Shown: piece by piece, positions 49,657 to 58,655 of the stretch | Numbering within the stretch: the stretch's first letter is position 1 | Layout: every line of letters begins with the position of its first letter | DNA from: Caryophanales bacterium UBA6865 | GTDB taxonomy: Bacteria; Bacillota_I; Bacilli_A; RFN20; CAG-826 | Assembly: GCA_002449265.1 (NCBI GenBank) | Contig: DKCV01000025.1 | Coordinates: 1-64,000 of the forward strand | Direction of reading: 5' to 3' | DNA: 64,000 nt | Notes under the pieces: generated by a model | What the model saw: the letters and a program-made list of their open reading frames with translations, nothing else | Database searches by the model: none | Told to the model about the DNA's origin: nothing | Translations under genes and position numbers: made by a program

Positions 49657-49662
49657 TATAGT
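49657..49662 (+). promoter_or_regulatory. -10 box of the lipoprotein gene, leaderless start predicted
   Basis: TATAGT ends 7 bases before the ATG at 49670; no ribosome binding site. Confidence 0.5.
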
Positions 49663-49669
49663 TATGCTC

Positions 49670-50515
49670 ATGAGAAAAAAGTCTCTTTTGTTCCTACTAC
49701 CTATACTATTTATAGCAAGCTGTTCATCTTCTCCTGAGACGGAAAAATTTTATATTGATCAAAATGGGGATTTCTTATTAAATGAGCCGAATAGCTATCT
49801 AGATTTGCCTACTATTGACGCCAATGTTGCAATAAAAAGAGACAAAGCAAACATTCCTACGACTTTCATTAATGCGAGTTTTGAATGTATGCAATGCAAT
49901 AAATTTGAATCCGTTTTCATCGCAACCATTTGCAAAAGAGGATTCTATATCGAAACGCTTTATAAGGCGAAAAAAGAAGACGCGAACGAAACGGAAAACG
50001 AAAATATTCGTTATGAGAAAGAATTATTAGAATTGCAAAATTTTTATGGTTCAAAAAGGGAAGAAGGAATCGATGGGGCCGTCCCTTCGATTTATACCTT
50101 AAATCAACAAAAATCCACCTTGTACGATATGTACGAAGATAATGATTCTTATTACAAATTCAAAAGCTATTTGGATACACGCTTAAAAAAGACAAACATC
50201 TATCATTTTTTTACCTTTGATGCTTATTCGCAATTCATCGAAAAAGAAAAGAACGTCTTAACATTCCTTGATAATCCGCTTGATGATAATTCGCTTTCTT
50301 TTTATAGCGAGACTCTTTACACAAAGGCAAAAAATAGCGGCAAAAAATTATGCTATATTGATATCAGCCGTTTAAGCGAAACAGAAAACGAAAAATTTAA
50401 AGCGAGATTTAGCGTGGATTTTTTATCGCCAAGCCTATTTTACCATCAGGAATCGATCTTAATTGAAAAGGAAGCGACAAAAGCCGCTTCAATCGTTAAT
50501 CAATATTATTCCTAG
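49670..50515 (+). CDS. Lipoprotein of unknown function with a CxxC motif
   Basis: 281 residues from the ATG at 49670. Lipoprotein signal: MRKKSLLFLLPILFIASC, with the lipobox I-A-S-C and the modified Cys at residue 18. The mature part has NASFECMQCNKFESVF, where a Cys-x-x-Cys follows a beta strand and precedes a helix, as in thioredoxin-like folds, then a Lys/Glu-rich middle and a C-terminal KKLCYIDISRL strand. An external thiol-redox role is possible but unproven; proline-containing thioredoxin motifs are not obvious. A longer reading from 49580 would run through the promoter. Its stop TAG shares three of four bases (CTAG) with the stop of the convergent ATP-grasp gene. Confidence 0.68.
   Translation: MRKKSLLFLLPILFIASCSSSPETEKFYIDQNGDFLLNEPNSYLDLPTIDANVAIKRDKANIPTTFINASFECMQCNKFESVFIATICKRGFYIETLYKAKKEDANETENENIRYEKELLELQNFYGSKREEGIDGAVPSIYTLNQQKSTLYDMYEDNDSYYKFKSYLDTRLKKTNIYHFFTFDAYSQFIEKEKNVLTFLDNPLDDNSLSFYSETLYTKAKNSGKKLCYIDISRLSETENEKFKARFSVDFLSPSLFYHQESILIEKEATKAASIVNQYYS
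50461..50490 (-). terminator. Probable terminator of the ATP-grasp/atp transcript inside the lipoprotein gene
   Basis: On the minus strand GAAGCG and CGCTTC pair around an 8-base loop, followed by CTTTTCAATT. It lies in the coding end of the convergent lipoprotein gene. Confidence 0.5.
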
Positions 50516-51738
50516 TTTTGTTTCTTCGCGCGCACGAATTGATCGAATTTTAAGCCATCATCGAAATTTTTAAATTTTGCGTAATAGTATTCGTCCCCCA
50601 TCGCGCGAGCGATATGAGCAGGGTATCGCCCTCCCATACAGAAATTGTTTGGGAAAGCGGCTTTAATCTCTTCAGGCGTATGAACATAATGGAAGACATC
50701 TTTTCTAGAGCAAGCGAAGGCATAATATTTTTCTTTATTCATGTCTTGTCGATTTTCGTCATAAGCAATAACGTCGGCATAAATCTCATAACAAGAAACA
50801 CTATTGGCAAAATCGATTAAATCAGGAGTATAGCCTCCAGCTGGACGCATATTGCATTCTAAAGCGACAAATTCGCCTTTATTAGCAAAGCCTGGTTTAT
50901 CTTCGGTAAGTACGAAGAATTCAATATGGAAGAAGCGTTGGCGAATCCCAAAAGCTTTGATGACATTACGGCCAACCCTTTCAAATTCTAAGCCATTGAC
51001 GTCTTTAAAAGGCAAAGAGAAAGGATTATTGAAATAGTATTCATCAAGATCTTCAAGGACAATGTCTGCATTGTCGACCGTAAAATGGTCACTCGTGCAA
51101 AAAACAACATTGCTATGAGAATCGCAAATACCATCGAAGCTGACGATAGTACCTTTAATGAATTCTTCGACAATATAGGTCTCAGGAAGAGGCTTGGAGA
51201 GAAATTTTTCAAGTTCCTCTCCATTATGAATCGGGAAAGAATTATTCGCACCAACGCCGACATTCGGTTTCGCAAAAAGAGGGTAATTTACTTTTTTTGC
51301 AAATTCTTTTGCGGAATCTAAATCGCTAGGTCCATTAACTAGAAGGTAACGCATCGTTTTCGCGCCACCCTTTTGGAAGCATTCTTTCATCGCGCTTTTG
51401 GCCTTAATTTTGTTCATCTCACTTGGCCAAAAAGAGGTCGTAACATTGAGAGCTTCTCTAAGACGAGCGTCCATGTTAAGCCACCACTCATTATCGCTTT
51501 CGATGAAAGAAATCTTGCCATATTTAGACTCAAAATATTTGCAAGCCTTAAGCATCTCGGAAAAATCGCCGAGATCTTTCACATAATAATATTCGGTTAG
51601 TCCTTTTTTTAAGCGTTCATGAAGATCAAAATATGGGGAATCTCCAATTCCTAAAACACAAATCCCATGGTCTTTTAGTGCTTCAACAAATTTAAAATAG
51701 CGGACGGGGAAATTCGGGGATATAAAGATGAAATTCAT
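50512..51738 (-). CDS. ATP-grasp-domain ligase of unknown substrate
   Basis: 408 residues. An N-terminal pre-ATP-grasp Rossmann-like domain (MNFIFISPNFPVRYFKFVEAL in part, VLGIGDSP) is followed by the ATP-grasp fold: NYPLFAKPNVGVGANNS (ATP Lys and glycine loop), TYIVEEFIKGTIVSFDGIC, and the metal-binding GEFVALECNMRPAGGYTPDLI with Glu and Asn. It resembles carbamoyl-phosphate-synthase-like and biotin-carboxylase-like ATP-grasp ligases that activate a carboxylate. The substrate cannot be read from the sequence. It is 20 bases downstream of atpC with AGGAG, so it may share the ATP synthase transcript. Confidence 0.8.
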   Translation of the reverse strand: MNFIFISPNFPVRYFKFVEALKDHGICVLGIGDSPYFDLHERLKKGLTEYYYVKDLGDFSEMLKACKYFESKYGKISFIESDNEWWLNMDARLREALNVTTSFWPSEMNKIKAKSAMKECFQKGGAKTMRYLLVNGPSDLDSAKEFAKKVNYPLFAKPNVGVGANNSFPIHNGEELEKFLSKPLPETYIVEEFIKGTIVSFDGICDSHSNVVFCTSDHFTVDNADIVLEDLDEYYFNNPFSLPFKDVNGLEFERVGRNVIKAFGIRQRFFHIEFFVLTEDKPGFANKGEFVALECNMRPAGGYTPDLIDFANSVSCYEIYADVIAYDENRQDMNKEKYYAFACSRKDVFHYVHTPEEIKAAFPNNFCMGGRYPAHIARAMGDEYYYAKFKNFDDGLKFDQFVRAKKQN

Positions 51739-51758
51739 GAATGGCTCCTAGATTAAAG

Positions 51759-52136
51759 TTATATGTTCTTTTGTGATAACGCTTCGGCAATTTTAACATC
51801 TTTTTCGCTAGTCGATTTATTTCTACCATCTTCATCAAGCGAAGCAAGATTGGCTTTCGCTTCTTCTAAGGAAGAAAATTCTTTCGCACTTTCGCTTAAG
51901 ATTAATGTTTTTTCTTTTTTTACTTCAGCCGCTCCGTTTTTGACACCAAAATAACGAACCTTCCCGTTCGTTTCTTGAAAGTGAACTACTCCGCCAGTAG
52001 GAGTGATTCTACCAATGAAAGGAGTGTGTCCAGGAAGAATACCGATTGGGCCATTGCTTGCAGGGATATAGCAATAATTGACTTCCCCATCGTAACTAAC
52101 GCCACTAGGAGTAACTAGAATCAAAGAAAAACTCAT
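51759..52136 (-). CDS. atpC: F1Fo ATP synthase epsilon subunit
   Basis: 125 residues: the beta-sandwich domain (SFSLILVTPSGVSYDGEVNY, ASNGPIGILPGHTPFIGRI) and a short C-terminal helical hairpin (SLEEAKANLAS, EKDVKIAEALSQ). Part of the central stalk; the helical domain can inhibit ATP hydrolysis. The start overlaps the atpD stop by 4 bases. Confidence 0.95.
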   Translation of the reverse strand: MSFSLILVTPSGVSYDGEVNYCYIPASNGPIGILPGHTPFIGRITPTGGVVHFQETNGKVRYFGVKNGAAEVKKEKTLILSESAKEFSSLEEAKANLASLDEDGRNKSTSEKDVKIAEALSQKNI

Positions 52137-53569
52137 TTCTTGCTCTCCATTTCACGGGCTTTTTTCTCAACATCTTCGACAGTTCCGCAGTATAAGAAGG
52201 CATTTTCCGGATAAGAATCATACTTACCGCTTAATATAGCTTTAAAAGAACGAATCGTTTCCTTAAGCGGAACATAAACTCCTTTATAGCCACTAAAGCC
52301 TTCTGCAACATGGAATGGCTGAGAAAGGAAATTGCGAACGCGACGCGCTCTAGCGACAGTTGCTTTGTCTTCGTCGCTTAATTCGTCTAAGCCTAAAATC
52401 GCAATGATGTCCTGTAATTCTTTATAACGTTGAAGAAGCTTTTGAACGCCACGAGCAACATCATAATGCTCTTGCCCTAAAATACCAGGGTTAAGCATGT
52501 TGGAACTTGACTCCAAAGGATCGACGGCTGGAAATATTCCTAAAGCGGCGATATTACGGTCGAGGATGGTTTTCGCGTCTAGATGCGAGAAAGTCGTTGC
52601 TGGAGCTGGGTCAGTAAAATCATCGGCTGGAACGTAAACCGCTTGTACGGAAGTGATGGACCCATTTTGCGTGGAAGTGATTCTTTCCTGAAGCTGACCC
52701 ATTTCGGTTGCTAAAGTTGGCTGATATCCGACAGCACTTGGCATACGTCCTAATAAGGCACTAACTTCGCTTCCTGCCTGGGTGAAACGGAAAATATTAT
52801 CAATGAACAAAAGGACATCTTGGTGTTCTTCGTCACGGAAGTGCTCTGCCATCGTAAGAGCGCTAAGTGCGACTCGCATTCGGGCTCCCGGCGGTTCGTT
52901 CATCTGACCAAAGCAAAGGGCGGTGTTTTTCAAAACGCCACTGTGCTTCATTTCAAAATACAAGTCGTTTCCTTCACGGCTTCTTTCTCCAACGCCAGCG
53001 AAAACGGAAATGCCATGGTGTTCGCTAGCGATATTGAAAATGAGTTCTTGAATCAAGACGGTTTTCCCGACACCCGCGCCACCGAATAAGCCGACCTTTC
53101 CGCCTTTGACATATGGACAAAGAAGATCGATGACCTTAATTCCGGTTTCTAAAATTTCGGTAGAAACTTTTTGTTCGGCAAAGCTAGGCGCATCCCGATG
53201 GATTGGCATTCGTTTTGCTTTTTTAATTTCCGTATCATCGCCACCATCGATTGGATCGCCTAAAACATTAAACATTCTTCCAAGCGTCGCTTCGCCAACC
53301 GGAACACTGATGGGAGATTCGGTATCAAAAACCTTAAAGCCTCTTTCCACTCCTTCCGTCGCACCCATAGCAACGCAGCGCACCATATCATCCCCGATAT
53401 GCTGCATTACTTCGATTGTAAGTTCGTTTTTGCTATTCGGAAATTGAACTTTTAAAGCGGTAAGCAAGTTTGGAAGGTGCTTATCTAGAAACCGAACATC
53501 GATAACTGGACCTACGGCTTCAACAACTTCCCCATAAAGGGCACTTTCTTGTTTTTCGTTCTTTTTCAT
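52133..53569 (-). CDS. atpD: F1Fo ATP synthase beta subunit
   Basis: Catalytic subunit, 478 residues. Walker A GGAGVGKTVLIQ, the catalytic Glu in GVGERSREGNDLY, Walker B VLLFIDNIFRFTQAGSEVSALLGRMPS (in parts), and the DELSDEDK catch region at the C-terminus. The N-terminal extension MKKNEKQESALYGEV is slightly long. AGGAGG precedes the ATG; it lies 12 bases after atpG. Confidence 0.98.
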   Translation of the reverse strand: MKKNEKQESALYGEVVEAVGPVIDVRFLDKHLPNLLTALKVQFPNSKNELTIEVMQHIGDDMVRCVAMGATEGVERGFKVFDTESPISVPVGEATLGRMFNVLGDPIDGGDDTEIKKAKRMPIHRDAPSFAEQKVSTEILETGIKVIDLLCPYVKGGKVGLFGGAGVGKTVLIQELIFNIASEHHGISVFAGVGERSREGNDLYFEMKHSGVLKNTALCFGQMNEPPGARMRVALSALTMAEHFRDEEHQDVLLFIDNIFRFTQAGSEVSALLGRMPSAVGYQPTLATEMGQLQERITSTQNGSITSVQAVYVPADDFTDPAPATTFSHLDAKTILDRNIAALGIFPAVDPLESSSNMLNPGILGQEHYDVARGVQKLLQRYKELQDIIAILGLDELSDEDKATVARARRVRNFLSQPFHVAEGFSGYKGVYVPLKETIRSFKAILSGKYDSYPENAFLYCGTVEDVEKKAREMESKK

Positions 53570-53581
53570 CGAAGGTTCCTC

Positions 53582-54442
53582 CTAATCATTCGCGTTTGCT
53601 CCGCCAACCACTTCGGTGATTTCCTGAGTGATGGCGTTTTGTCTAGCTTTGTTATATTCGATTCGTAATTTAGAAAGTAATTCATCAGCATTGTCATTGG
53701 CGTTATCCATCGCGGTTCGTCGCATCGCTTGTTCGCTTAATTGCGATTCGATGAGTCGCCCATAGATCATGGCCACGAGATAACTCGGCATGAGTTCATG
53801 AATGAGCGTACGTGGCGATTCATCAAATTCAGGTGGGCAATAGGATTCTTCGTCCCATGCTTGATAAGGTACTTGCACGGGAAGAAGCTGGAAACTCGTT
53901 GGAACGCTTTTCAAAGAATTCACATAACGAGTGTAAACAATATTGATGGAGCGATATTTGCCTTGATTGAATTCATCTTTCAGCTTCTTCGCTAGCGCGT
54001 GGAGAACTTCCATATCCGTCGATAAATCAATGCAAGCATACTCCTGATTGATATTTTTAAAAGTATCGCTCCGCTCGAAATGGTGGATTCCTTTATTTCC
54101 AATCGGCGCGATTTCCTCTTTTGGAGAGACGAAAGAATCAACGAATTTAAAAAGCTGGTTATTATAGGCGCCGCATAGTCCCAAATTGCTCGTGATGACG
54201 ATATAAAGGGATTTATCCGCTTTTTCATTCACTTTTGCATAATGAGATGCCATTAATTTATCGTGAGCGAAAACTACGCCCATCAAAGAAAGAAATTCCT
54301 CGCTATATTGTTTTTCTTTCTCATAAGCATCAAGAAAACGCCTTAGTTTCACCATGGCGATGAGTTCCATCGCTTTGGTGGTTTTCTCGGTATTCTCTAT
54401 CGAGGTAATTCTGTGTTTTGTCTTGACTAGGCCTAAACCCAT
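53582..54442 (-). CDS. atpG: F1Fo ATP synthase gamma subunit
   Basis: Central rotor shaft, 286 residues. N-terminal coiled-coil helix GLVKTKHRITSIENTEKTTKAM, conserved ITSNLGLCGAYNNQL, and C-terminal helix MRRTAMDNANDNADELLSKL with RIEYNKARQNAITQEITEVV (given as separate parts). Two ATGs are adjacent (54445 and 54442); GAGGAG is 3 bases from the first and 6 from the second, so the second is preferred. It overlaps the end of atpA. Confidence 0.96.
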   Translation of the reverse strand: MGLGLVKTKHRITSIENTEKTTKAMELIAMVKLRRFLDAYEKEKQYSEEFLSLMGVVFAHDKLMASHYAKVNEKADKSLYIVITSNLGLCGAYNNQLFKFVDSFVSPKEEIAPIGNKGIHHFERSDTFKNINQEYACIDLSTDMEVLHALAKKLKDEFNQGKYRSINIVYTRYVNSLKSVPTSFQLLPVQVPYQAWDEESYCPPEFDESPRTLIHELMPSYLVAMIYGRLIESQLSEQAMRRTAMDNANDNADELLSKLRIEYNKARQNAITQEITEVVGGANAND

Positions 54443-55950
54443 CATTTGCTCCTCATGGACTTAAAATCTTCAATCGCGTGGTTAAGCGAATCGCTGATAT
54501 TTTGATCAAACGCTTTCTTTTCGATGAGTTCTTTAACGATTTCTTTATGCGAATCATTGATGTAATTGAATAAGTCTTCTAAGAAAGTAGAAACTTCTTC
54601 AACGGGCAAATCGTCGAGATAACGATTCTTGACCGCATAAAGCTCAATGACTTCCTTTTCCATAGGAAGAGGTTTGAAATTGACTTGTTTTAAGGCTTCC
54701 ATAACAACAGCGCCATGGGTGAGAATCTTCTTTGTTTCTAGATCAAGATCACTTCCAAACTGCGAGAAAGATAGATTTTCGTTATAGTTAGCCAGTTCGA
54801 TTTTTAATCCGCTAGCGACTTGTTTCATGCACTTAAATTGAGCGGCGCTACCAACACGGGAAACGGATAAACCGCTATCGACCGCTGGCCTTTGACCGCT
54901 CGTAAAAGCATCGCTCATTAAGAAAATCTGCCCATCGGTTATCGAAATAACGTTAGTTGGAATATACGCGCTAATATCCCCAGCTTGAGTTTCGATAATT
55001 GGAAGCGCGGTAATGGAACCTCCTCCATATTGTTTCGAAAGTTTGCAAGCTCTTTCTAACAAACGGCTATGCAAATAGAAGATATCGCCTGGATAAGCTT
55101 CTCGTCCAGGTGCACGACGCAAAAGCAAAGATAAAGTACGATAAGCGACCGCATGTTTTGAGAGGTCATCAAAAACAATGAGGACGTCTTTTCCTTGTTC
55201 CATCCACTCTTCCGCCATCGCCATGCCGGCGAATGGGGCGATATATTGTTGTGGCGCTGGTTCACTAGCCGAAGCATTCACCACCGTGACATAATCTAAG
55301 CAACCAAACGTTTTGAGTTTATCAACGGTAGAAGCAACGGAGCTATTCTTTTGCCCGATAGCCACATAAACGCAGTTCACGTTCTTACCTTTTTGGTTGA
55401 TGATTGTATCGATTGCAATGGAAGTTTTTCCCGTTTGACGGTCACCAATAATAAGTTCACGTTGCCCGCGGCCAATTGGAATCATACTATCGATGCATTT
55501 AATACCCGTCTCTAAAGGTGTGTTGACGCTTTCTCTTGTCATAACCCCTGGTGCGATTCGCTCAATCGGGCGAGTTTTTTTCGTATGAATTGGCCCTAAT
55601 CCATCAATTGGTAGACCAAGTGGAGAAACAACGCGGCCAAGAAGCTCATCTCCAACTGGAACTTCTGCAACTTTATGCGTACGTTTAACGGTATCCCCCT
55701 CTTTAATAAGAATATCTTCTCCGAGCAATACCGCCCCGACACTATCGAGGTTTAAGTTCATGACCATTCCGATAACGTCATGTGGGAAAAGTAAAAGTTC
55801 ACCTAGCATCGCGCTTTTAAGTCCGAAAATGGTAGCAATTCCGTCCCCAACACTGATGACGGTGCCAACATCATCACTTTCAATCGCGCCTTCGAATGAT
55901 TTGATTTGCTCTTTAATGAGCGCACTCATTTCCTCAGTTACGGTTTTCAT
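54442..55950 (-). CDS. atpA: F1Fo ATP synthase alpha subunit
   Basis: Non-catalytic nucleotide-binding subunit, 502 residues from the ATG at 55950; a GTG at 55956 is possible, but AAGGAAG is spaced 8 bases from the ATG. Walker A GDRQTGKTSIAIDTI, Walker B VLIVFDDLSKHAVAY, and the arginine-finger region VSRVGSAAQ, whose Arg reaches the beta site. It ends in TGA, showing standard code use. Confidence 0.97.
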   Translation of the reverse strand: MKTVTEEMSALIKEQIKSFEGAIESDDVGTVISVGDGIATIFGLKSAMLGELLLFPHDVIGMVMNLNLDSVGAVLLGEDILIKEGDTVKRTHKVAEVPVGDELLGRVVSPLGLPIDGLGPIHTKKTRPIERIAPGVMTRESVNTPLETGIKCIDSMIPIGRGQRELIIGDRQTGKTSIAIDTIINQKGKNVNCVYVAIGQKNSSVASTVDKLKTFGCLDYVTVVNASASEPAPQQYIAPFAGMAMAEEWMEQGKDVLIVFDDLSKHAVAYRTLSLLLRRAPGREAYPGDIFYLHSRLLERACKLSKQYGGGSITALPIIETQAGDISAYIPTNVISITDGQIFLMSDAFTSGQRPAVDSGLSVSRVGSAAQFKCMKQVASGLKIELANYNENLSFSQFGSDLDLETKKILTHGAVVMEALKQVNFKPLPMEKEVIELYAVKNRYLDDLPVEEVSTFLEDLFNYINDSHKEIVKELIEKKAFDQNISDSLNHAIEDFKSMRSK

Positions 55951-56503
55951 TTTCACTACTTCCTTTCGCTACTTTTAATAATTCTTTTCGCAGCCCTTCG
56001 ATCTTGCTCTCAAGGCTTCCATCGAATACTTTTCCATTAACGAACACTTTGACCCCTCCTAATAAAGAAGGCTCAACTCGTTCTTTTAAAACGACTTCTT
56101 TTCCAATCCGCTCGCTTAACGTTTTCTCAATAGAAACAAGTTCTTCGTGCGATAAGCGCGATGCGCTATAGATAATTCCTTCTTCTTTTCCAAGCGCTTC
56201 ATTCGCAAATTCGTTAAAAGAAAGGACTATTTCATCAAATTTTGGGAAAAGTCGTTTATTCACTAAAACTTTTAGAAAAGGAGAGAGATGTTTTAAAGAA
56301 TTCCCATAAAGCTCATCGACTACAAGATATTGTTTCTCTTTGGGGATTGCATAACTAGAAAGAAAAGTAAATAAATCTGGGTTCTTTTCCAAATCTTTTT
56401 TTACGCCTTCTAGCGCCTTTTGATAAGAAATGAGCTCGTTTTTATCATTTCCAATCAGCTCAAAGAGAGCTTTTCCATAACTCGAGTAACGAGAATTAGG
56501 CAT
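55934..56503 (-). CDS. atpH: F1Fo ATP synthase delta subunit
   Basis: Peripheral stalk subunit (OSCP homologue), 189 residues from the ATG at 56503, with GAGGAG 7 bases upstream. The N-terminal helical bundle (NSRYSSYGKALFELIGND) and the C-terminal family signature (EPSLLGGVKVFVNGKVFDGS) are clear. It overlaps atpF and atpA at its two ends. Confidence 0.94.
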   Translation of the reverse strand: MPNSRYSSYGKALFELIGNDKNELISYQKALEGVKKDLEKNPDLFTFLSSYAIPKEKQYLVVDELYGNSLKHLSPFLKVLVNKRLFPKFDEIVLSFNEFANEALGKEEGIIYSASRLSHEELVSIEKTLSERIGKEVVLKERVEPSLLGGVKVFVNGKVFDGSLESKIEGLRKELLKVAKGSSENENRN

Positions 56504-57065
56504 GATCCTTCTCCTCATTTACGTCTTTCACAAAATTCTCGACAAAACGACGATTGTCTTTTTCGTCAACATTGCGTTCCAAAACTTTTTTGGAAGCGTC
56601 CATCGCGACATTGACGATTTCTTCTTGAATGGCAAGCCTACTTTTCTCTTCCGCTTGTTTGATGGCGATGTCAGCGTCTTGTTGTTTCTTCAAGGCTTCT
56701 TTCTTGGCTTCATCCACAATAACATTGGCTTGCTTAGAAGCGTCCGTTTTAGCTTTTTGAATGATTTCGTTAGCTTCCATCTTCGCATCAATGATGAGTT
56801 GATTGCTTTCTTTGGCTTTCCGCTCGTTGATCTCTTTAGCGGCCTCACTATCGCGAAGGTTATGCTCAACATAGTCTTTTCTGGCATTAACGTATTTTCG
56901 AATCGGCTTATAGGCAAAGAAATAAACCACAACGAAAAGAACGATAAGCGCTAAAAAGTTGATGAGCCAACTCCAAAAATTCGGGAAGAGTTTTTTTAAA
57001 AAGTCTTCAGGAGTGAAAGGAGCGCTCGCATCATCGAGAAGAAAAGCGATATTTAGTAAGCGCAT
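56496..57065 (-). CDS. atpF: F1Fo ATP synthase b subunit
   Basis: Peripheral stalk, 189 residues. A short outer segment, a membrane helix (WSWLINFLALIVLFVVVYFF, about 32-52), then a long charged cytoplasmic coiled coil (KPIRKYVNARKDYVEHNL onwards to the C-terminus). A single b gene implies a homodimer. AGGAG precedes the ATG. Confidence 0.95.
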   Translation of the reverse strand: MRLLNIAFLLDDASAPFTPEDFLKKLFPNFWSWLINFLALIVLFVVVYFFAYKPIRKYVNARKDYVEHNLRDSEAAKEINERKAKESNQLIIDAKMEANEIIQKAKTDASKQANVIVDEAKKEALKKQQDADIAIKQAEEKSRLAIQEEIVNVAMDASKKVLERNVDEKDNRRFVENFVKDVNEEKDHA

Positions 57066-57081
57066 ATCTTAACTCCTAAAA

Positions 57082-57309
57082 CTACATGACAAAGATAATC
57101 AAAATGGCAACGAGTAAGCAATAAATAGCGGTAGACTCGTCTAGAGCGGTACCGATAATCATAACTTGCTGCAATTTTGGTTGCATTTCAGGATTACGGC
57201 TCATGCCATCAATCGCGTGGGAAATGATCAATCCCTCACCAATTGCGCTCAAGCATCCGAAGGCAACGGCGATTGCTGCAGCGATTGCTCTTAAACCTAA
57301 ATCAGTCAT
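57082..57309 (-). CDS. atpE: F1Fo ATP synthase c subunit with two-carboxylate ion site
   Basis: Rotor-ring proteolipid, 75 residues, two membrane helices joined by a polar loop SRNPEMQP (usual R-Q-P). The ion site is distinctive: helix 1 has Glu25 in AIGEGLI and helix 2 has Glu58-Ser59-Thr60 in LDESTAIY. Na+ rotors such as Ilyobacter use Gln in helix 1 with Glu-Ser in helix 2. Fusobacterium nucleatum has the two-Glu arrangement (GEG with ESTGIY), again 33 residues apart, and couples Na+. By this comparison the ring most likely uses Na+, not H+. Confidence in the subunit is high, in the ion moderate. Confidence 0.97.
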   Translation of the reverse strand: MTDLGLRAIAAAIAVAFGCLSAIGEGLIISHAIDGMSRNPEMQPKLQQVMIIGTALDESTAIYCLLVAILIIFVM

Positions 57310-57312
57310 ATT

Positions 57313-58176
57313 TTAACCTCCTATGACCACTTCTTTATTCTTCGCTTTCCCTTTGACCACGTCATTACGACACGGAAGCTTAGCTTCAATCTCTTCATCG
57401 CTTGGCCGCTCTTGTGCCATCCATAAGGCACTAAGCGTAGTGAAGACGGTAGTCTGCACGTAAGCAGAGAATAAACCAAAATAAAGATTCAAAATGCCTA
57501 TCGGTATAGGCGAAAGGAAGATATCCGTCCAAAGGGTAGTTTGATTGATATCCCAACTTGGCCAGTAATTCAAAGCGGCCGCATCACGAAGCGGGCCCCA
57601 CATTTTTCCGGACAAATTCCCTAGTGACCATTGAACGATACCGTCAATTATCGTGCCGCTTAGGCAGTTACCGAACATACGCATGCAAGTAGAGATAATC
57701 GGAGTCCACATGGTAATCAAATTAATCGGAAGCCACACGATGAATGGCTCAATATAGCGGTGAAAATAATGAAGTTTTTGGTAGCGAAGAGCAGTCACTT
57801 GAATCATGATAAACATGATAAGCGACAAAGAAAGTGTCACTCCAATATAGTCAATCATGCTAGGAAGGCCGAATAAGGCGGTATTAAACCCAATAAATAA
57901 ATATGGGAACAAAGCCATAAAATAGCCTGTCATTCCTTCGGCGTGATGACCCATCGTGTTATGAACGAATTTATTTGTGAAGTCATACCACCACTCGCCC
58001 AAAAACAAAATTCCCTTTGGTCGTTCTAGGTATTTCTTTTTCTTGGTCGCGATAGTAAAAACAATTCCGCAGACAATCGAAAAAACGATTAAAATCGCAA
58101 TAAGAAGCAACGAAACGTAAACTGGAGCGTCGATTTCCCAATCAAAGAGATGAGCAACTCTATCTGAGAAAGTCAT
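57313..58176 (-). CDS. atpB: F1Fo ATP synthase a subunit
   Basis: Stator channel, 287 residues, five to six membrane helices. The essential Arg is in CMRMFGNCLSGTIIDGI (family R-.-F-G-N). After helix 1 there is a longer than usual soluble insert (GKMWGPLRDAAALNYWPSWD) between the Arg helix and the last helices. A C-terminal Lys-rich tail ends KGKAKNKEVVIGG. AAGGAGG precedes the ATG, which overlaps the upstream gene by 4 bases. Confidence 0.93.
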   Translation of the reverse strand: MTFSDRVAHLFDWEIDAPVYVSLLLIAILIVFSIVCGIVFTIATKKKKYLERPKGILFLGEWWYDFTNKFVHNTMGHHAEGMTGYFMALFPYLFIGFNTALFGLPSMIDYIGVTLSLSLIMFIMIQVTALRYQKLHYFHRYIEPFIVWLPINLITMWTPIISTCMRMFGNCLSGTIIDGIVQWSLGNLSGKMWGPLRDAAALNYWPSWDINQTTLWTDIFLSPIPIGILNLYFGLFSAYVQTTVFTTLSALWMAQERPSDEEIEAKLPCRNDVVKGKAKNKEVVIGG

Positions 58177-58619
58177 TTGGCCTCCTTGCTTTCTGCTTCT
58201 TTTTTCGCAGAAATGAAATGAGAAGTAAGAATTAAAACAGGGAGAGGGAAATAAGATAATGCCACAGCGAAAACGTTAAAAGCGCTGAATCCCCCAAGCC
58301 ATTCGCTTTTGAACGTACAAATGCCAGAGAAAATAATAAGAGCTGCAAAAATCAAATAACGAAGGAAACTGGAAACTAAGCCGATTAATGTCGTAGAGCC
58401 TCTTGCGGGGCTATTAGGATCAAGAATCACTTTAGAGAAACGAACCAATAAAACATAGTTCAATAAGGTTGCTATTCCTCCGACTAGCCAACCTAATGGC
58501 CAGCTTCCAGCATTAAAAAACATTAAGGGAAGAAGGCAAAGGAAAACAAAGAGTTCAATAAAAGCCAAAATAAAAAAATTCTTTTTCTCAAGAGGGAGTT
58601 TATTGAACCAATCTCTCAT
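58173..58619 (-). CDS. atpI: AtpI-like membrane protein, first gene of the ATP synthase operon
   Basis: 148 residues with four hydrophobic segments (about 15-35, 39-58, 77-99 and 108-134), a basic N-terminus, and a Lys/Glu tail. Position first in the atp operon and topology match ATP synthase subunit I, which helps c-ring assembly or Mg2+ supply. Sequence similarity in this family is low, so the name is from position and topology. Confidence 0.75.
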   Translation of the reverse strand: MRDWFNKLPLEKKNFFILAFIELFVFLCLLPLMFFNAGSWPLGWLVGGIATLLNYVLLVRFSKVILDPNSPARGSTTLIGLVSSFLRYLIFAALIIFSGICTFKSEWLGGFSAFNVFAVALSYFPLPVLILTSHFISAKKEAESKEAK

Positions 58620-58655
58620 AAAAAAAGCCCTTCCTTCCCTTTAGGGAATATCACC

